The notes: generated from the sequence alone by a model not told the origin. 64,000 nt of DNA from CAZBNB01 sp964493245 (GCA_964493245.1 CAZBNB010000005.1:57918-121917), one strand, 5' to 3'; counted from the first letter of the stretch, positions 36,891-45,370 are shown. Numbers and translations: made by a program.

Positions 36891-37548
36891 ACAAACAGCA
36901 TATCGTATCTTCCCATCATTATTGGCTGCGGATCCATTGGCACTTGGAAAAGAGATTGAGGCCGTTATAAAAGCCGGCATTGATACGGTGCATCTGGATA
37001 TTATGGATAACCATTACGTACCAACGATGACATTTGGACCGTTGGTTTGCCAGGCGTTGAAGCAGCAATTTCCACAATTGGGTATTGATGTTCACTTAAT
37101 GGTCACCCCTGTTGACGCGCTGATTCAGCAGTTTGCTGATGCCGGTGCAACGCGTATCAGCATTCACCCTGATGCGACAATACATCTTGATCGCAGCTTA
37201 CAATTGATTTCTCAGCTGGGTGTCTCTGCTGGGCTGGCATTTAATCCTGCCACACCGACTGATTGTTTAACTTGGTGCCATCAATATCTAGATTTTGTGT
37301 TGGTGATGACGGTTAATCCTGGATTTGGTGGGCAGCAGTTGATTCCACATGTCTTGCCTAAAATTAGCCAAATACACGATGCTTATCCGCATTTATCGAT
37401 TTGTGTTGACGGTGGCGTTTCTTTAAAAACAATTCACTCCGTCGCTGAGGCTGGTGCGAGTGAGTTTGTGGTTGGTACGGCGTTGTTTTCTACGGCAGAT
37501 TATGAAGCAACCGTCAAACAATTACAGCTGACTATCGCTGGCGATTGA
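36868..37548 (+). CDS. rpe: ribulose-phosphate 3-epimerase
   Basis: The protein has 226 residues in a TIM barrel. It has IFPSLLAADPLALGKEIE, the metal-site motif VHLDIMDNHYVPTMTFGP, DVHLMVTP, MTVNPGFGGQQLIP and the late catalytic aspartate in ICVDGGVSLKTI. It interconverts ribulose-5-phosphate and xylulose-5-phosphate in the pentose phosphate pathway. The ATG at 36868 is chosen; TTG at 36859 is possible. It overlaps the end of the barrel gene by 23 bases, so coupling is likely. Confidence 0.96.
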   Translation: MEFLTLPKQTAYRIFPSLLAADPLALGKEIEAVIKAGIDTVHLDIMDNHYVPTMTFGPLVCQALKQQFPQLGIDVHLMVTPVDALIQQFADAGATRISIHPDATIHLDRSLQLISQLGVSAGLAFNPATPTDCLTWCHQYLDFVLVMTVNPGFGGQQLIPHVLPKISQIHDAYPHLSICVDGGVSLKTIHSVAEAGASEFVVGTALFSTADYEATVKQLQLTIAGD

Positions 37549-37646
37549 TCCATCTCATTCACCCTAATCGAAGTAAGATTTCACACATTTACAAGACCGT
37601 TATTTTTCGTCATGATTCAGTATCGAATTTATCAGGAGATTTGGAC

Positions 37647-38804
37647 ATGTACCACGGATTACAACATCATCAAGATGATATTTATGCGCAATTACGTCAA
37701 AGTGTTTATCAATTTGCTCAACGTGAAATAGCGCCACTGGCAGCAGACATTGATCATCAAAATGCGTTTCCGATAGCGCTGTGGCGTAAATTAGGTGACA
37801 TGGGATTGTTGGGCATCACGGTCAGTGAAGAATATGGTGGTGCGAACATGGGGTATCTCGCCCACGCGATTGCTATGGAAGAAATTTCTCGTGCCAGTGC
37901 ATCTGTGGGTTTAAGCTACGGTGCACATTCAAATCTGTGTGTTAATCAAATCTATTTAAATGGCAATGAAGCACAAAAAAAACGCTACTTACCTCATTTG
38001 ATCCGTGGTGAATGGATAGGTGCATTGGCAATGAGCGAGGCAAATGCAGGTTCAGATGTGGTTAGTATGCAACTGCAGGCGCAACAAACAGGTGATGGCT
38101 ATATTTTAAATGGCAGTAAAATGTGGATTACCAATGGCCCTGATGCAGATGTGCTGGTGGTTTATGCCAAAACAGACAAACAAGCTGGCAGTAAAGGCAT
38201 CACGGCTTTTATCATTGAAAAAGATTTTCCTGGTTTTTATACAGCACAAAAATTAGATAAATTGGGTATGCGTGGTTCAAATACGTGTGAATTGGTTTTT
38301 GATCAATGTCATGTCCCTGCCTCACAGATTTTGGGGACATTAAATCAGGGCGTGGCCGTTTTGATGAGTGGATTAGATTATGAGCGCACGATTTTAGCGG
38401 CGGGCCCTGTTGGCATTATGCAGGCTTGTTTGGACATCGTCTTGCCTTACGTTCAGGAGCGCAAACAATTTGATAAACCGATTGGTGAGTTTCAATTGAT
38501 TCAAGCAAAACTTGCGGATATGTATACCGACCTCAATGCCTCACGTGCGTATCTTTATGCGGTAGCAGGTGCTTGTGATCAAGGTCGCGTGGGTCGTAAA
38601 GATGCAGCCAGTGTGATTTTGTACACGGCTGAACGTGCCACACAAATGGCGTTACAAGCAATTCAGATTTTGGGTGGTAATGGGTATGTGAATGAATACC
38701 CTACCGGTCGATTGTTACGCGATGCTAAATTATATGAAATCGGTGCTGGTACGTCAGAAATTCGACGGATGTTAATTGGGCGTGAATTGTTTCGTGATAA
38801 GTAA
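37647..38804 (+). CDS. isovaleryl-CoA dehydrogenase
   Basis: The protein has 385 residues in the acyl-CoA dehydrogenase fold. The long block LSYGAHSNLCVNQIYLNGNE, ALAMSEANAGSDVVSMQLQA and KLDKLGMRGSNTCELVFDQC is characteristic of isovaleryl-CoA dehydrogenases. The catalytic Glu is in the IVD position (SGLDYERTILAAGP), not the later position of most acyl-CoA dehydrogenases. It takes part in leucine breakdown, passing electrons to ETF. CAGGAGATTTGGAC precedes the ATG at 37647; the frame opens earlier, at 37545. The usual partner genes for methylcrotonyl-CoA carboxylase are not in the window. Confidence 0.9.
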   Translation: MYHGLQHHQDDIYAQLRQSVYQFAQREIAPLAADIDHQNAFPIALWRKLGDMGLLGITVSEEYGGANMGYLAHAIAMEEISRASASVGLSYGAHSNLCVNQIYLNGNEAQKKRYLPHLIRGEWIGALAMSEANAGSDVVSMQLQAQQTGDGYILNGSKMWITNGPDADVLVVYAKTDKQAGSKGITAFIIEKDFPGFYTAQKLDKLGMRGSNTCELVFDQCHVPASQILGTLNQGVAVLMSGLDYERTILAAGPVGIMQACLDIVLPYVQERKQFDKPIGEFQLIQAKLADMYTDLNASRAYLYAVAGACDQGRVGRKDAASVILYTAERATQMALQAIQILGGNGYVNEYPTGRLLRDAKLYEIGAGTSEIRRMLIGRELFRDK

Positions 38805-38864
38805 ATATCTCTAAAGCCTGGTGAAATTGATCGTATTGGATTTCAGGCTTAGAGATCCGAGTAA

Positions 38865-39069
38865 GGTTTATCGTTCGTGGGATGTTATTTTCTCTAGAAG
38901 TAGCGTCCGCTTAATCCATTTTTCAGGCGGTTTTAAGGGGGCGCGCCAATTCGCTCCCGCTCGGTGGCGCTAAAAAGCACATCCTTGTGCTTTTTACCCC
39001 TTAAAACCGCCTGAAAAATGACGCTTCCGCAAACTTCTAGAGAAAATAACATCCCACGAACGATAAACC
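38865..39069. repeat. 205-bp near-perfect palindromic element
   Basis: The first 37 bases from GGTTTATCGTTCGTGGGATG are repeated exactly as their complement at the right end. After a short mismatched stretch a second 24-base block (from CATTTTTCAGGCGG) also pairs exactly. The arms are about 75 bases with a 50-60 base centre that contains AAGCACATCCTTGTGCTT. Nothing is coded. A structure this perfect, directly after the dehydrogenase gene, is either a recent non-autonomous element or a strong bidirectional terminator. Confidence 0.8.
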
Positions 39070-39121
39070 GGTGAGATCGCTATCAAATCTGACATTTTAA
39101 ATGTTTAGTTATACATCAATG

Positions 39122-39206
39122 GCACTAAGTTAAGTCTGTTTGTCATTCCCGCGTGGCATTGTTGCGTGGATGACAAAGTACGCCCTAATATTCCTTAATT
39201 TAGTGC
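39122..39206. repeat. 85-bp imperfect palindrome
   Basis: The arms GCACTAAGTTAAG and CTTAATTTAGTGC pair, as do the inner TTTGTCAT and ATGACAAA. The centre reads TCCCGCGTGG, recalling the GTCATTCCCGCG start of intergenic repeats common in proteobacteria. It lies just after the Ser/Thr dehydratase stop and could end its transcript. Confidence 0.55.
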
Positions 39207-39216
39207 AATTGAATTA

Positions 39217-40122
39217 TTATACATTAAAAAAAGACGTATTGAGTCCGCCACATACTTCTACTAGGATTTTTTGATACGGTGCTAGCACAGCATGATGCTG
39301 ATAAACAATTGATAGCGCAGCACCAGCAGAAAGCTCGACCAAAATACGCTTATCTTTTGCAAACGCACGCGCACCTTGTTCAGCGTCAGCATCCGTCACG
39401 ACCACTGAATGAATCGGATGCTTGGGAAGCCACTCTAATAGTTTAGGCGCCACATGTTTGGCACCTAAACTGGTGGCTTTACTGGTTATTTTATCTAACG
39501 TCACCATTTTTCCGGCTTTGACTGATTGGGAAAAACAATCTGCACCGGCTGTTTCTACGGCAATAAGAGGAATATCTTCCCAGCCTCTTTGATGCATTCC
39601 TTCTAAAATACCGCAGGCTAATCCTCCCCCGCCGACAGCGGCAACGACCACATCTGGGCGTAAACCAGCATCGTCTATTTCATGAATTAAGGTTGCATGC
39701 CCTTCCCAAATGGTTGGATGATCAAAAGGGGGAATATAGGCAGCATGATGCTCTTCTGCATATCGACAAGCGGCTGCATGAGCATCATTCCAAACATCAC
39801 CGGCGACAATCACCTGCGCGCCATAAGATTTGATTTCATCAATAAAAAGTTGATGACTGGTTGAGGGAATAAATACGGTCGTGGGAATATTCAGTTTTTT
39901 ACCACAATAGGCAACTGAAATGCCAGCATTACCACCGGATGAGGCAACAAATTGCTGTACCCCTTCTGCCACATATTGTTGACACAATCGCCCGATACCA
40001 CGCAATTTAAATGAAGCAGACGGCTGCAAAGCATCTAATTTAAAATAAATGGATTTGTGACATTGATTTTCAAGATACTGTGAATGAATCAAAGGCGTAT
40101 TAATATGTAATGGTTTTTGCAT
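39217..40122 (-). CDS. PLP-dependent L-serine/L-threonine dehydratase-like enzyme
   Basis: The protein has 301 residues in the fold-type II PLP family. The PLP lysine lies in PSASFKLRGIG, the substrate loop is ASSGGNAGIS, and the phosphate-cradling glycine loop is VGGGGLACGI. Others are AVETAGADCF and ELSAGAALS. The size and the lack of a C-terminal ACT domain fit the short serine/threonine dehydratases (SDH/SDSL type) better than biosynthetic IlvA. It would release pyruvate or 2-oxobutyrate with ammonia, in line with growth on amino acids and with ppsA. Substrate preference cannot be settled by eye. Confidence 0.85.
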   Translation of the reverse strand: MQKPLHINTPLIHSQYLENQCHKSIYFKLDALQPSASFKLRGIGRLCQQYVAEGVQQFVASSGGNAGISVAYCGKKLNIPTTVFIPSTSHQLFIDEIKSYGAQVIVAGDVWNDAHAAACRYAEEHHAAYIPPFDHPTIWEGHATLIHEIDDAGLRPDVVVAAVGGGGLACGILEGMHQRGWEDIPLIAVETAGADCFSQSVKAGKMVTLDKITSKATSLGAKHVAPKLLEWLPKHPIHSVVVTDADAEQGARAFAKDKRILVELSAGAALSIVYQHHAVLAPYQKILVEVCGGLNTSFFNV

Positions 40123-40188
40123 GAATAAAACTCCTTTTTAAATAAGCAGAGTTCATTCAACTCTGCTTAGCACTCATTTAGTCTGTGA

Positions 40189-41265
40189 TTAAATCGCTGC
40201 CACATCAATTGTTTTCATGCGATGATAAATTTTTAAACCATCACGCTCAACGGTTAATGTAATCTTCTCTCCAATTTTAACATCACAAAGAAGATTATAT
40301 AAAGCATCATAATCAGCAACGGGTTGACCATTGATTGCAACGATCACATCCCCACGCTGCCCTCGTCCCAAATATCCTTTAACGGTTGGGCGCAATTTTG
40401 CTTGATCCGCAGGCGTATGCGGTAGCACTGAGGCGATCAAAATCCCGGTTTCAACGCCAAAGCGTTTTTTTGCTAACTCAGGACTCACGGGTTGAATACC
40501 AATGCCTGCTAACTGCACACGGCCATGCTGAATAATTTGTGTAACTGTTTTTGCAATTTCATCGGCTGGCACCGCAAAACCAACACCCGCAGATGAGCCG
40601 GTTTGTGAAAAAATAGCCGTATTCATACCAATCAAACGTCCTGAACTGTCCAATAATGGCCCACCTGAATTACCAGGATTAATCGAGGCGTCAGTTTGAA
40701 TCATATTATGAATGGTCACACCCCCAATACCTGGCATACGACGACCCAGAGCAGAAATGATTCCTTTGGTTAAACTGTGATCAAAACCAAATGGATTACC
40801 AATCGCAATGGCTGTTTGACCAACTAATAATCCGGATGTCGATGCGATTGCAAAGGGTTGAAATGTCGCTAATTTTTTTAAAATAACCGGTGATGTTATT
40901 TTAAGCACAGCAATGTCTTTGCGAGGCTCAGCTCCGACTACTTTGACTGGGACAGTGATATTACCCAGTGTCACCGCTAATTCATCGGCTTTACGAATCA
41001 CATGATAATTAGTGACCACATGACCTTGTTTATCCCAAATAATACCGGATCCGGTCCCTGCGGGTACAACATGCATCGATTGATTCGCACGATTCACCAC
41101 ATGCGTCATGCGATGCACATACACGACTTTGGGAGATGATTGTTGAAAAACATGGATGGTATCTTGCTCTACCGATAATAGAGGCTGTGTTTGGGGTGCT
41201 TCAGCAAATACGCTCCAACTAAATCCTAAAAAAAATAGCCAAACAACCCATCGTTGAGATATCAT
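40189..41265 (-). CDS. DegQ/HtrA-type periplasmic serine protease with one PDZ domain
   Basis: The protein has 358 residues. A signal peptide (about residues 1-22, ending SVFAEA) is followed by a trypsin-like domain with His in VVTNYHVI, Asp in RKDIAVLKI and Ser in DASINPGNSGGPLLD. All three catalytic residues are present. A single PDZ domain follows (GILIASVLPHTPADQAKL, GDVIVAINGQPVADYDALY). One PDZ domain and this length are closer to DegS or plant Deg1 than to DegP. AGGTGGATTTTT precedes the ATG at 41265; longer openings begin upstream. It would deal with misfolded envelope proteins. Confidence 0.9.
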   Translation of the reverse strand: MISQRWVVWLFFLGFSWSVFAEAPQTQPLLSVEQDTIHVFQQSSPKVVYVHRMTHVVNRANQSMHVVPAGTGSGIIWDKQGHVVTNYHVIRKADELAVTLGNITVPVKVVGAEPRKDIAVLKITSPVILKKLATFQPFAIASTSGLLVGQTAIAIGNPFGFDHSLTKGIISALGRRMPGIGGVTIHNMIQTDASINPGNSGGPLLDSSGRLIGMNTAIFSQTGSSAGVGFAVPADEIAKTVTQIIQHGRVQLAGIGIQPVSPELAKKRFGVETGILIASVLPHTPADQAKLRPTVKGYLGRGQRGDVIVAINGQPVADYDALYNLLCDVKIGEKITLTVERDGLKIYHRMKTIDVAAI

Positions 41266-41463
41266 AAAAATCCACCTACTAGATTTAATTTGACACAATT
41301 TATACCACATAATAAGCATAAAATGCAAATTAAAGGCAAATTAAAGGCAAATTGTGTTTGGGAATTATTGAAACTGGGCTTAAGAAAAATATTGTATTTT
41401 TAATGTTACAAATTTTTAGTGCTACAATGTAAAAAATAACGCAACTGAAAAGGAGCTGAGATC

Positions 41464-41892
41464 ATGTCACCGTATCAACTAAAACTAAACATTAAACGGA
41501 TACAAGAGATGTGGTTACGCACGATGGAACAAAAACGCCTTTCAAGTCAGCAAACAAGCTTGCGTAAACGGCAACAAGAAGATTTTGACAGTAAAATGCA
41601 ACAATATATTCGTTCACCACGCCCAAGCTTTAAACCATCCTATCTAAACAATAAAAACGATGCCGGCACGTACGCTCCTAAAAAAATGCCTCTTCTAAAA
41701 AACATCAAAAAACAACCCTTCGTGTCTTCCCTACATACCTCATTTTTTAACTTGTATCTTAATCTGTTAAGACGTCTACGAGTTGATAAACACCACCAAC
41801 AACATCAACTCACACAAGAAAAATTAAGACAAAAAAAACAAATGGAAACAAACATAGCAGAACAAGAGCGCACTCAAAGACTGGGCTTATAG
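41464..41892 (+). CDS. hypothetical basic protein
   Basis: The protein has 142 residues, is rich in Lys, Arg and Gln, and has a likely helical or coiled-coil start (residues 1-50) and end (residues 100-140). There is no signal peptide, membrane segment or recognised domain. AAGGAGCTGAGATC before the ATG is a strong ribosome site, so I treat it as real. It is alone between the protease gene and the tRNA. Its stop is followed closely by a half-copy of the palindrome arm seen at 35978. Confidence 0.6.
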   Translation: MSPYQLKLNIKRIQEMWLRTMEQKRLSSQQTSLRKRQQEDFDSKMQQYIRSPRPSFKPSYLNNKNDAGTYAPKKMPLLKNIKKQPFVSSLHTSFFNLYLNLLRRLRVDKHHQQHQLTQEKLRQKKQMETNIAEQERTQRLGL

Positions 41893-42015
41893 CATAAAAC
41901 TGAAAACGCATGTGCAAAGAGTATAAGCAGAGTTGATTAAATAAAAAATTAATCAAATTATCGTGCCTTAGCCCATTGTCAATTGATTTCAGTCTTTGCT
42001 ATAATGCCGACCTGT

Positions 42016-42102
42016 GCCGGGGTGGCGGAATTGGTAGACGCGCCGGATTCAAAATCCGGTGGTGGTGACACCGTGTCGGTTCGAGTCCGACCCTCGGTAC
42101 CA
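42016..42102 (+). tRNA. tRNA-Leu (anticodon CAA)
   Basis: This 87-base tRNA has an encoded CCA. The acceptor stem GCCGGGG pairs with CCTCGGT (two wobble pairs). The D-arm contains GGCGGAATTGGTAGACGC. The anticodon stem CCGGA/TCCGG closes a seven-base loop TTCAAAA with anticodon CAA. The long variable arm (GTGGTGACACC) is typical of leucine tRNAs, and the T-arm contains GGTTCGAGTCC. Its 3' end is repeated at 45270-45293, marking it as the attachment site of an integrated element. Confidence 0.97.
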
Positions 42103-42255
42103 TTGAGTGTTTTCTTAACAATACTTAATGGTTCGCAACGGCACATAACTTCTTGATTCTTATTAAAATAACACTGACTTCTACTTCTCAATCTCTTCTC
42201 AACTATTCGTTATTTTTCGCATGTAACCGCGCATACTTTGGGTAAGAAACCCTCA

Positions 42256-42588
42256 ATCAATGGGGTCAGACTCGATTGATTCTTGTTATATCTGGGATGA
42301 TCTGACGCATGCAGAATGGCCATATAATAAACGTTGGTATAAACAATGCGATTTGAATAATCCAAACTACAATGATTGGTGATGGTACATATAATGCTAC
42401 AAAAGGCTCAGCCCGAATAAAATAACCATTTAAAAACTGTTTAACATTGTAAAAATATAAAACAGATATTTCTCGTAATGTCACACCAAGGCACTTTTTG
42501 TGAAAAAATATTGTCGATATTGTAGAATATATAAACAATGAATGCAACGAGACAACGAAAGGATCAATCGAGTCCGACCCCATTGATT
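42256..42588. mobile_element. 333-bp inverted-repeat element, copy 1
   Basis: The ends are inverted copies of about 26 bases: ATCAATGGGGTCAGACTCG at the left, and at the right the complement with one change. A second copy of the same length is at 46379-46711. The two are almost identical over the central 240 bases and differ in a few places near the right end. Both keep an open frame on the minus strand (105 codons here) for a peptide with two hydrophobic segments, but I cannot tell whether it is translated. The GGGGTCAGACTCG end motif is of the kind found beside REP-associated (IS200-like) transposases. No transposase is present. Confidence 0.8.
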
Positions 42589-42694
42589 TCTATCCTGTCT
42601 GCTTATCGTGAGATTCTTACTAATTCGATGATATGCTCTCATATCTTGTTCACAATACAAAGGAGATGACTGGACAACGCCATTAATTTTTATA

Positions 42695-43360
42695 TTACTT
42701 ACCAATGGGTAACATTTTTTTTAATGCCTCTACTGTTTTCTCTACATATGGTATAAAGGAAGGCACGTGAGCCTTCATATCATACTCCTCATTATTATTG
42801 ATAATAATATCAGCAAAATCTTTAGTTGGCTCAATCAATGTAGAAAAGGTAGGTTTAACAAATTCCGCGTCTTTCTTTAAAATGCTCATTTCATCAGCAT
42901 ATCCTCGCTCCAAAAGATCACGTTGGATTCGCCTTTTTAATAGTACTTCTTGATTTACTTCAATAAAAATTTTATACGTTGTCTGCAAATCACGCATAAA
43001 ATAATTAGCAAAAAATAGTGCAGATGTACCATCAATCAATAAAACAGTAGGTGGTATGATTGGCTCTGGCCTTATGCGGCGCTCAATTTTAAAATCGAAC
43101 ACAGGTTTATCAATATGTTCTCCTTGGCCTAAAGTGATGATATGGTCTTTTAATAAAGGGAGATCTAAACTGTTTGGATTATCAAAATTGGTCATTTGCT
43201 TATATTCATGAAGATCTACGCCAAGTGGAATTTCTTTATAATAATCGTCCATTTTTATGGATAAGCAATCGATATCAATTTCATTAAATTTTATAAGAAG
43301 TTGTTGTGCAAATTTAGTTTTTCCGGAAGCAGAAGCCCCAGCAATAAAAACAACAAGCAT
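42695..43360 (-). CDS. uridine-kinase-like P-loop kinase
   Basis: The protein has 221 residues. The P-loop is GASASGKT (8-15). The uridine/cytidine kinase pattern follows: IKMDDYYKE for the nucleoside-binding Asp, NFDNPNSLDLPLLKDHI, KPVFDFKIERR, LLIDGTSAL and the lid arginines LKRRIQRDLLERG. It should phosphorylate uridine/cytidine or a similar small substrate. It starts 33 bases after the abiEii stop on the same strand, so it is probably the third gene of that operon. The C-terminus is slightly extended compared with housekeeping Udk. Confidence 0.82.
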   Translation of the reverse strand: MLVVFIAGASASGKTKFAQQLLIKFNEIDIDCLSIKMDDYYKEIPLGVDLHEYKQMTNFDNPNSLDLPLLKDHIITLGQGEHIDKPVFDFKIERRIRPEPIIPPTVLLIDGTSALFFANYFMRDLQTTYKIFIEVNQEVLLKRRIQRDLLERGYADEMSILKKDAEFVKPTFSTLIEPTKDFADIIINNNEEYDMKAHVPSFIPYVEKTVEALKKMLPIGK

Positions 43361-43393
43361 TTGAAGTTATCCTTGTACTATACAATTTAGTGC

Positions 43394-44377
43394 TCAATCG
43401 CTCTGACTATTTAAATCTTTCATAAGCGATTGAACGGTTTTAAATGATTTTAATTGTCCATGGTGTGCTTCTTTCATAGCATTGATGGTTTTTTGATTTG
43501 GAATAAGTTGAGCGTCTGAACTCAATAATGCCGCTTGATTTAAAACAAGTTCTAGGCGTACTCTTAGCGCTGCTACGACATTTTGCAATGAAATTGGTTC
43601 CAGTTCATTTTTTTTCAAAAAAACATTCCAAATAGACTGCCGAGAGACATCATTTCCAAACTCATCGGTTAAACCAATGGGTAAATTGAGTGGAATTTCT
43701 GTACCTCTCCTTCTAAAAGTCGCAAAAATTGCACGTGCCAGTATATTTGTATCGATCTCTTCTCGATCAAACATAACTGTAAGATCTAAGTAATCTTTTA
43801 ATCGACTATTGGCCATACCAAGCATTGTGATTGCGTGCAGCTTTTCTGCAATGACCGTATAAACTGGATAAGCTCGCAAGCAAGGTACCGGAAGATCATT
43901 GAGAAGAACGGGATAGGTTGCCTCAATTGGTTCGGGCGTGACTGCATCGCCAAATCCAATATCAATTTGTATTTTACAGCGGGCCTTTGCCAATTCACCT
44001 GAAAGAATAACTCTAGCACCTATATAACCGGTGTTTTTTCTAATTTCATCCACGATGATGCTAATAGGACTAAAAGAGATCCCATCTTCACAAGGGATTG
44101 TGGCAATTTCCTGAAATATACGCTTCATAGTCAGTAAATCGCTTTGCCCAAAGCCAAGCAAATCAATATCTTTTGTTGGTCTGTGGGGCATATCGTACCA
44201 GAGCGCAAACAATAACGCGCCTTTAAGTAAGAAGAAATTCACATATTCAGATTGACTTATACGGTATAAAAAGCGTTCCAAAGCATATCGAGTTAGTAAT
44301 GTACTAAAATCAGAGCCTTCTGATTTTGATAAGTTAAGTAAGCGGGCTCGAATAGATTCTGCGAGATTATTCTTCAT
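43394..44377 (-). CDS. abiEii: AbiEii-family nucleotidyltransferase toxin
   Basis: The protein has 327 residues. The nucleotidyltransferase motif is LLKGALLF (K52-G53) followed by RPTKDIDLL with D70 and D72 as metal ligands. A third acidic residue is at D139 (IQIDIGFGD). The AbiEii-specific EKLHAI (K179) and NSRLKDYLDL follow. All residues needed for catalysis are visible. Family members (MenT type) inactivate tRNA by adding pyrimidine nucleotides to the 3' end and give abortive phage defence. The start overlaps the antitoxin stop by 4 bases. Confidence 0.93.
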   Translation of the reverse strand: MKNNLAESIRARLLNLSKSEGSDFSTLLTRYALERFLYRISQSEYVNFFLLKGALLFALWYDMPHRPTKDIDLLGFGQSDLLTMKRIFQEIATIPCEDGISFSPISIIVDEIRKNTGYIGARVILSGELAKARCKIQIDIGFGDAVTPEPIEATYPVLLNDLPVPCLRAYPVYTVIAEKLHAITMLGMANSRLKDYLDLTVMFDREEIDTNILARAIFATFRRRGTEIPLNLPIGLTDEFGNDVSRQSIWNVFLKKNELEPISLQNVVAALRVRLELVLNQAALLSSDAQLIPNQKTINAMKEAHHGQLKSFKTVQSLMKDLNSQSD

Positions 44378-44979
44378 TCAATTACCTCAAGATAAGGGCG
44401 CATCACATTAGTGACACGAGCTATTTTTGCAAAATGCCATAGTTCATCTGCTGTAGCTTTTTTTTGTGCACGGACTTCTTTTAATGCCTCAATGGCAACA
44501 TCAAGACCAATTGTATTTCGATATTTAAAACAATCAACCACTGTTTTCGCAGGGCTATATACCCGTACGGTTTGTTTGTCATATTCAATGGTCTCTACCC
44601 CTGTTGAATAAATGTTAGCTGTGCATTGAATCATTTTAATTGGAGGGTAATCTAGTTTTGGCACATGACTTCCGCGTGGCATAGCTATCCATATTTGGCG
44701 GGGCAATTGTGTGGTAATCTCATGAATTTGCAACGCGGTTAGCAAGCAAAAAATTGCTTGTGGGATTTTAATTGCAATCGTTACCAGACTACTGTTCTCA
44801 GTAACTGGTTTGTTGGGAACACAATACAATCCACGAGCAATTTTTTCCAATTGACCGCTTCGTATGAGGCGTGTCAAAACAACCCGCGGGATGTCTATTT
44901 GCTTAAGATCGCGGAGTCTAATTATTTCTTTTTGGTTTGCGAGTTCAAGCACGCGTTCAGCGTATGTTTTATTCTTCAT
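44374..44979 (-). CDS. abiEi: AbiEi-family antitoxin and transcriptional regulator
   Basis: The protein has 201 residues. It has an N-terminal winged helix (EIIRLRDLKQIDIPRVVLTR, then GQLEKIARGLYCVP), followed by the AbiEi C-terminal domain (PQAIFCLLTALQIHEITTQLP, YSPAKTVVDCFKYRNTIGLDVAIEAL). AbiEi proteins counter AbiEii and repress their own promoter. The ATG at 44979 (MKNKTYAER) fits a promoter whose start site would fall at about 44982, giving a nearly leaderless message. A longer opening at 45000 would lie in the promoter and operator and has only a poor ribosome site. Confidence 0.9.
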   Translation of the reverse strand: MKNKTYAERVLELANQKEIIRLRDLKQIDIPRVVLTRLIRSGQLEKIARGLYCVPNKPVTENSSLVTIAIKIPQAIFCLLTALQIHEITTQLPRQIWIAMPRGSHVPKLDYPPIKMIQCTANIYSTGVETIEYDKQTVRVYSPAKTVVDCFKYRNTIGLDVAIEALKEVRAQKKATADELWHFAKIARVTNVMRPYLEVIE

Positions 44980-44988
44980 AATATATGA

Positions 44989-45041
44989 AGTATGTTCCAT
45001 TTCTTCGTCAACGTCAAATAATGTACGAAAAAATGGAACAT
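44989..45041 (-). promoter_or_regulatory. abiE promoter and inverted-repeat operator
   Basis: On the minus strand a -35 TTGACG (45012-45017), a 17-base spacer and a -10 CATACT (44989-44994) form a good promoter. Two 16-base arms, ATGTTCCATTTCTTCG at 44992-45007 and its complement with one change at 45026-45041, overlap the -10 region and bracket the -35. Known AbiEi antitoxins bind inverted repeats in their promoter, and these arms are the likely sites. Confidence 0.65.
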
Positions 45042-45089
45042 TTGAAGTGTTAATTATCGTTCTAGCAGAATTAAAGACGCATTATTTTT

Positions 45090-45143
45090 AACTTAACAAT
45101 AACACTCAGTTACGCTGGCTGGGTGTTATTACTAAGTTAAGTT
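45090..45143. repeat. hairpin-forming inverted repeat upstream of abiE
   Basis: AACTTAACAATAACACTCAG pairs with CTGGGTGTTATTACTAAGTT across a 9-base loop, with one bulge and a few mismatches. It lies about 50 bases beyond the abiE operator, near the island end. It may be part of the element's end or a terminator for transcription entering from the right. Confidence 0.5.
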
Positions 45144-45269
45144 TTCTTAATCATTCGCATCTTTTCGCAAGCATTCAAATCAGGTATCATACACCACGTT
45201 GGGTAAGATATTGGGTAAGTTCCGAGTCCTTATTATTCTAAACCAATAAAATCAAATGGTTACAACAGG

Positions 45270-45370
45270 GTTCGACTCCGACCCTCGTTACCATTGGGTA
45301 ACTTTGTAACAGTTCTTAATGGTTTAAAACGGCACGTAACTCATCGAGCCATATTGTAATAACACTTCTC
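45270..45370 (+). repeat. degenerate repeat of the tRNA-Leu 3' end and its downstream flank
   Basis: GTTCGACTCCGACCCTCG followed by TTACCATTG matches the tRNA 3' end at 42079-42105 with two changes. The likeness continues past the CCA for about 70 bases (CTTAATGGTT, ACGGCAC, TAACT, AATAACACT in the same order). Together with the tRNA this forms direct repeats around 42103-45293. The element that made them may be integrative, but no integrase remains. Three copies of TTGGGTAAG occur at 42239, 45203 and 45213, near the two ends. Confidence 0.75.

Noticed and set aside
41979..42191. 70-codon minus-strand frame antisense to tRNA-Leu
   Set aside because: It reads across the tRNA in reverse (GRTRTDTVSPPPDFESGAS), a well-known false gene produced by tRNA sequence.
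42266..42583. 105-codon frame in the 333-bp element as a gene of its own
   Set aside because: Both copies keep it, but it has no ribosome site and begins inside the terminal repeat. It is described under the element instead.
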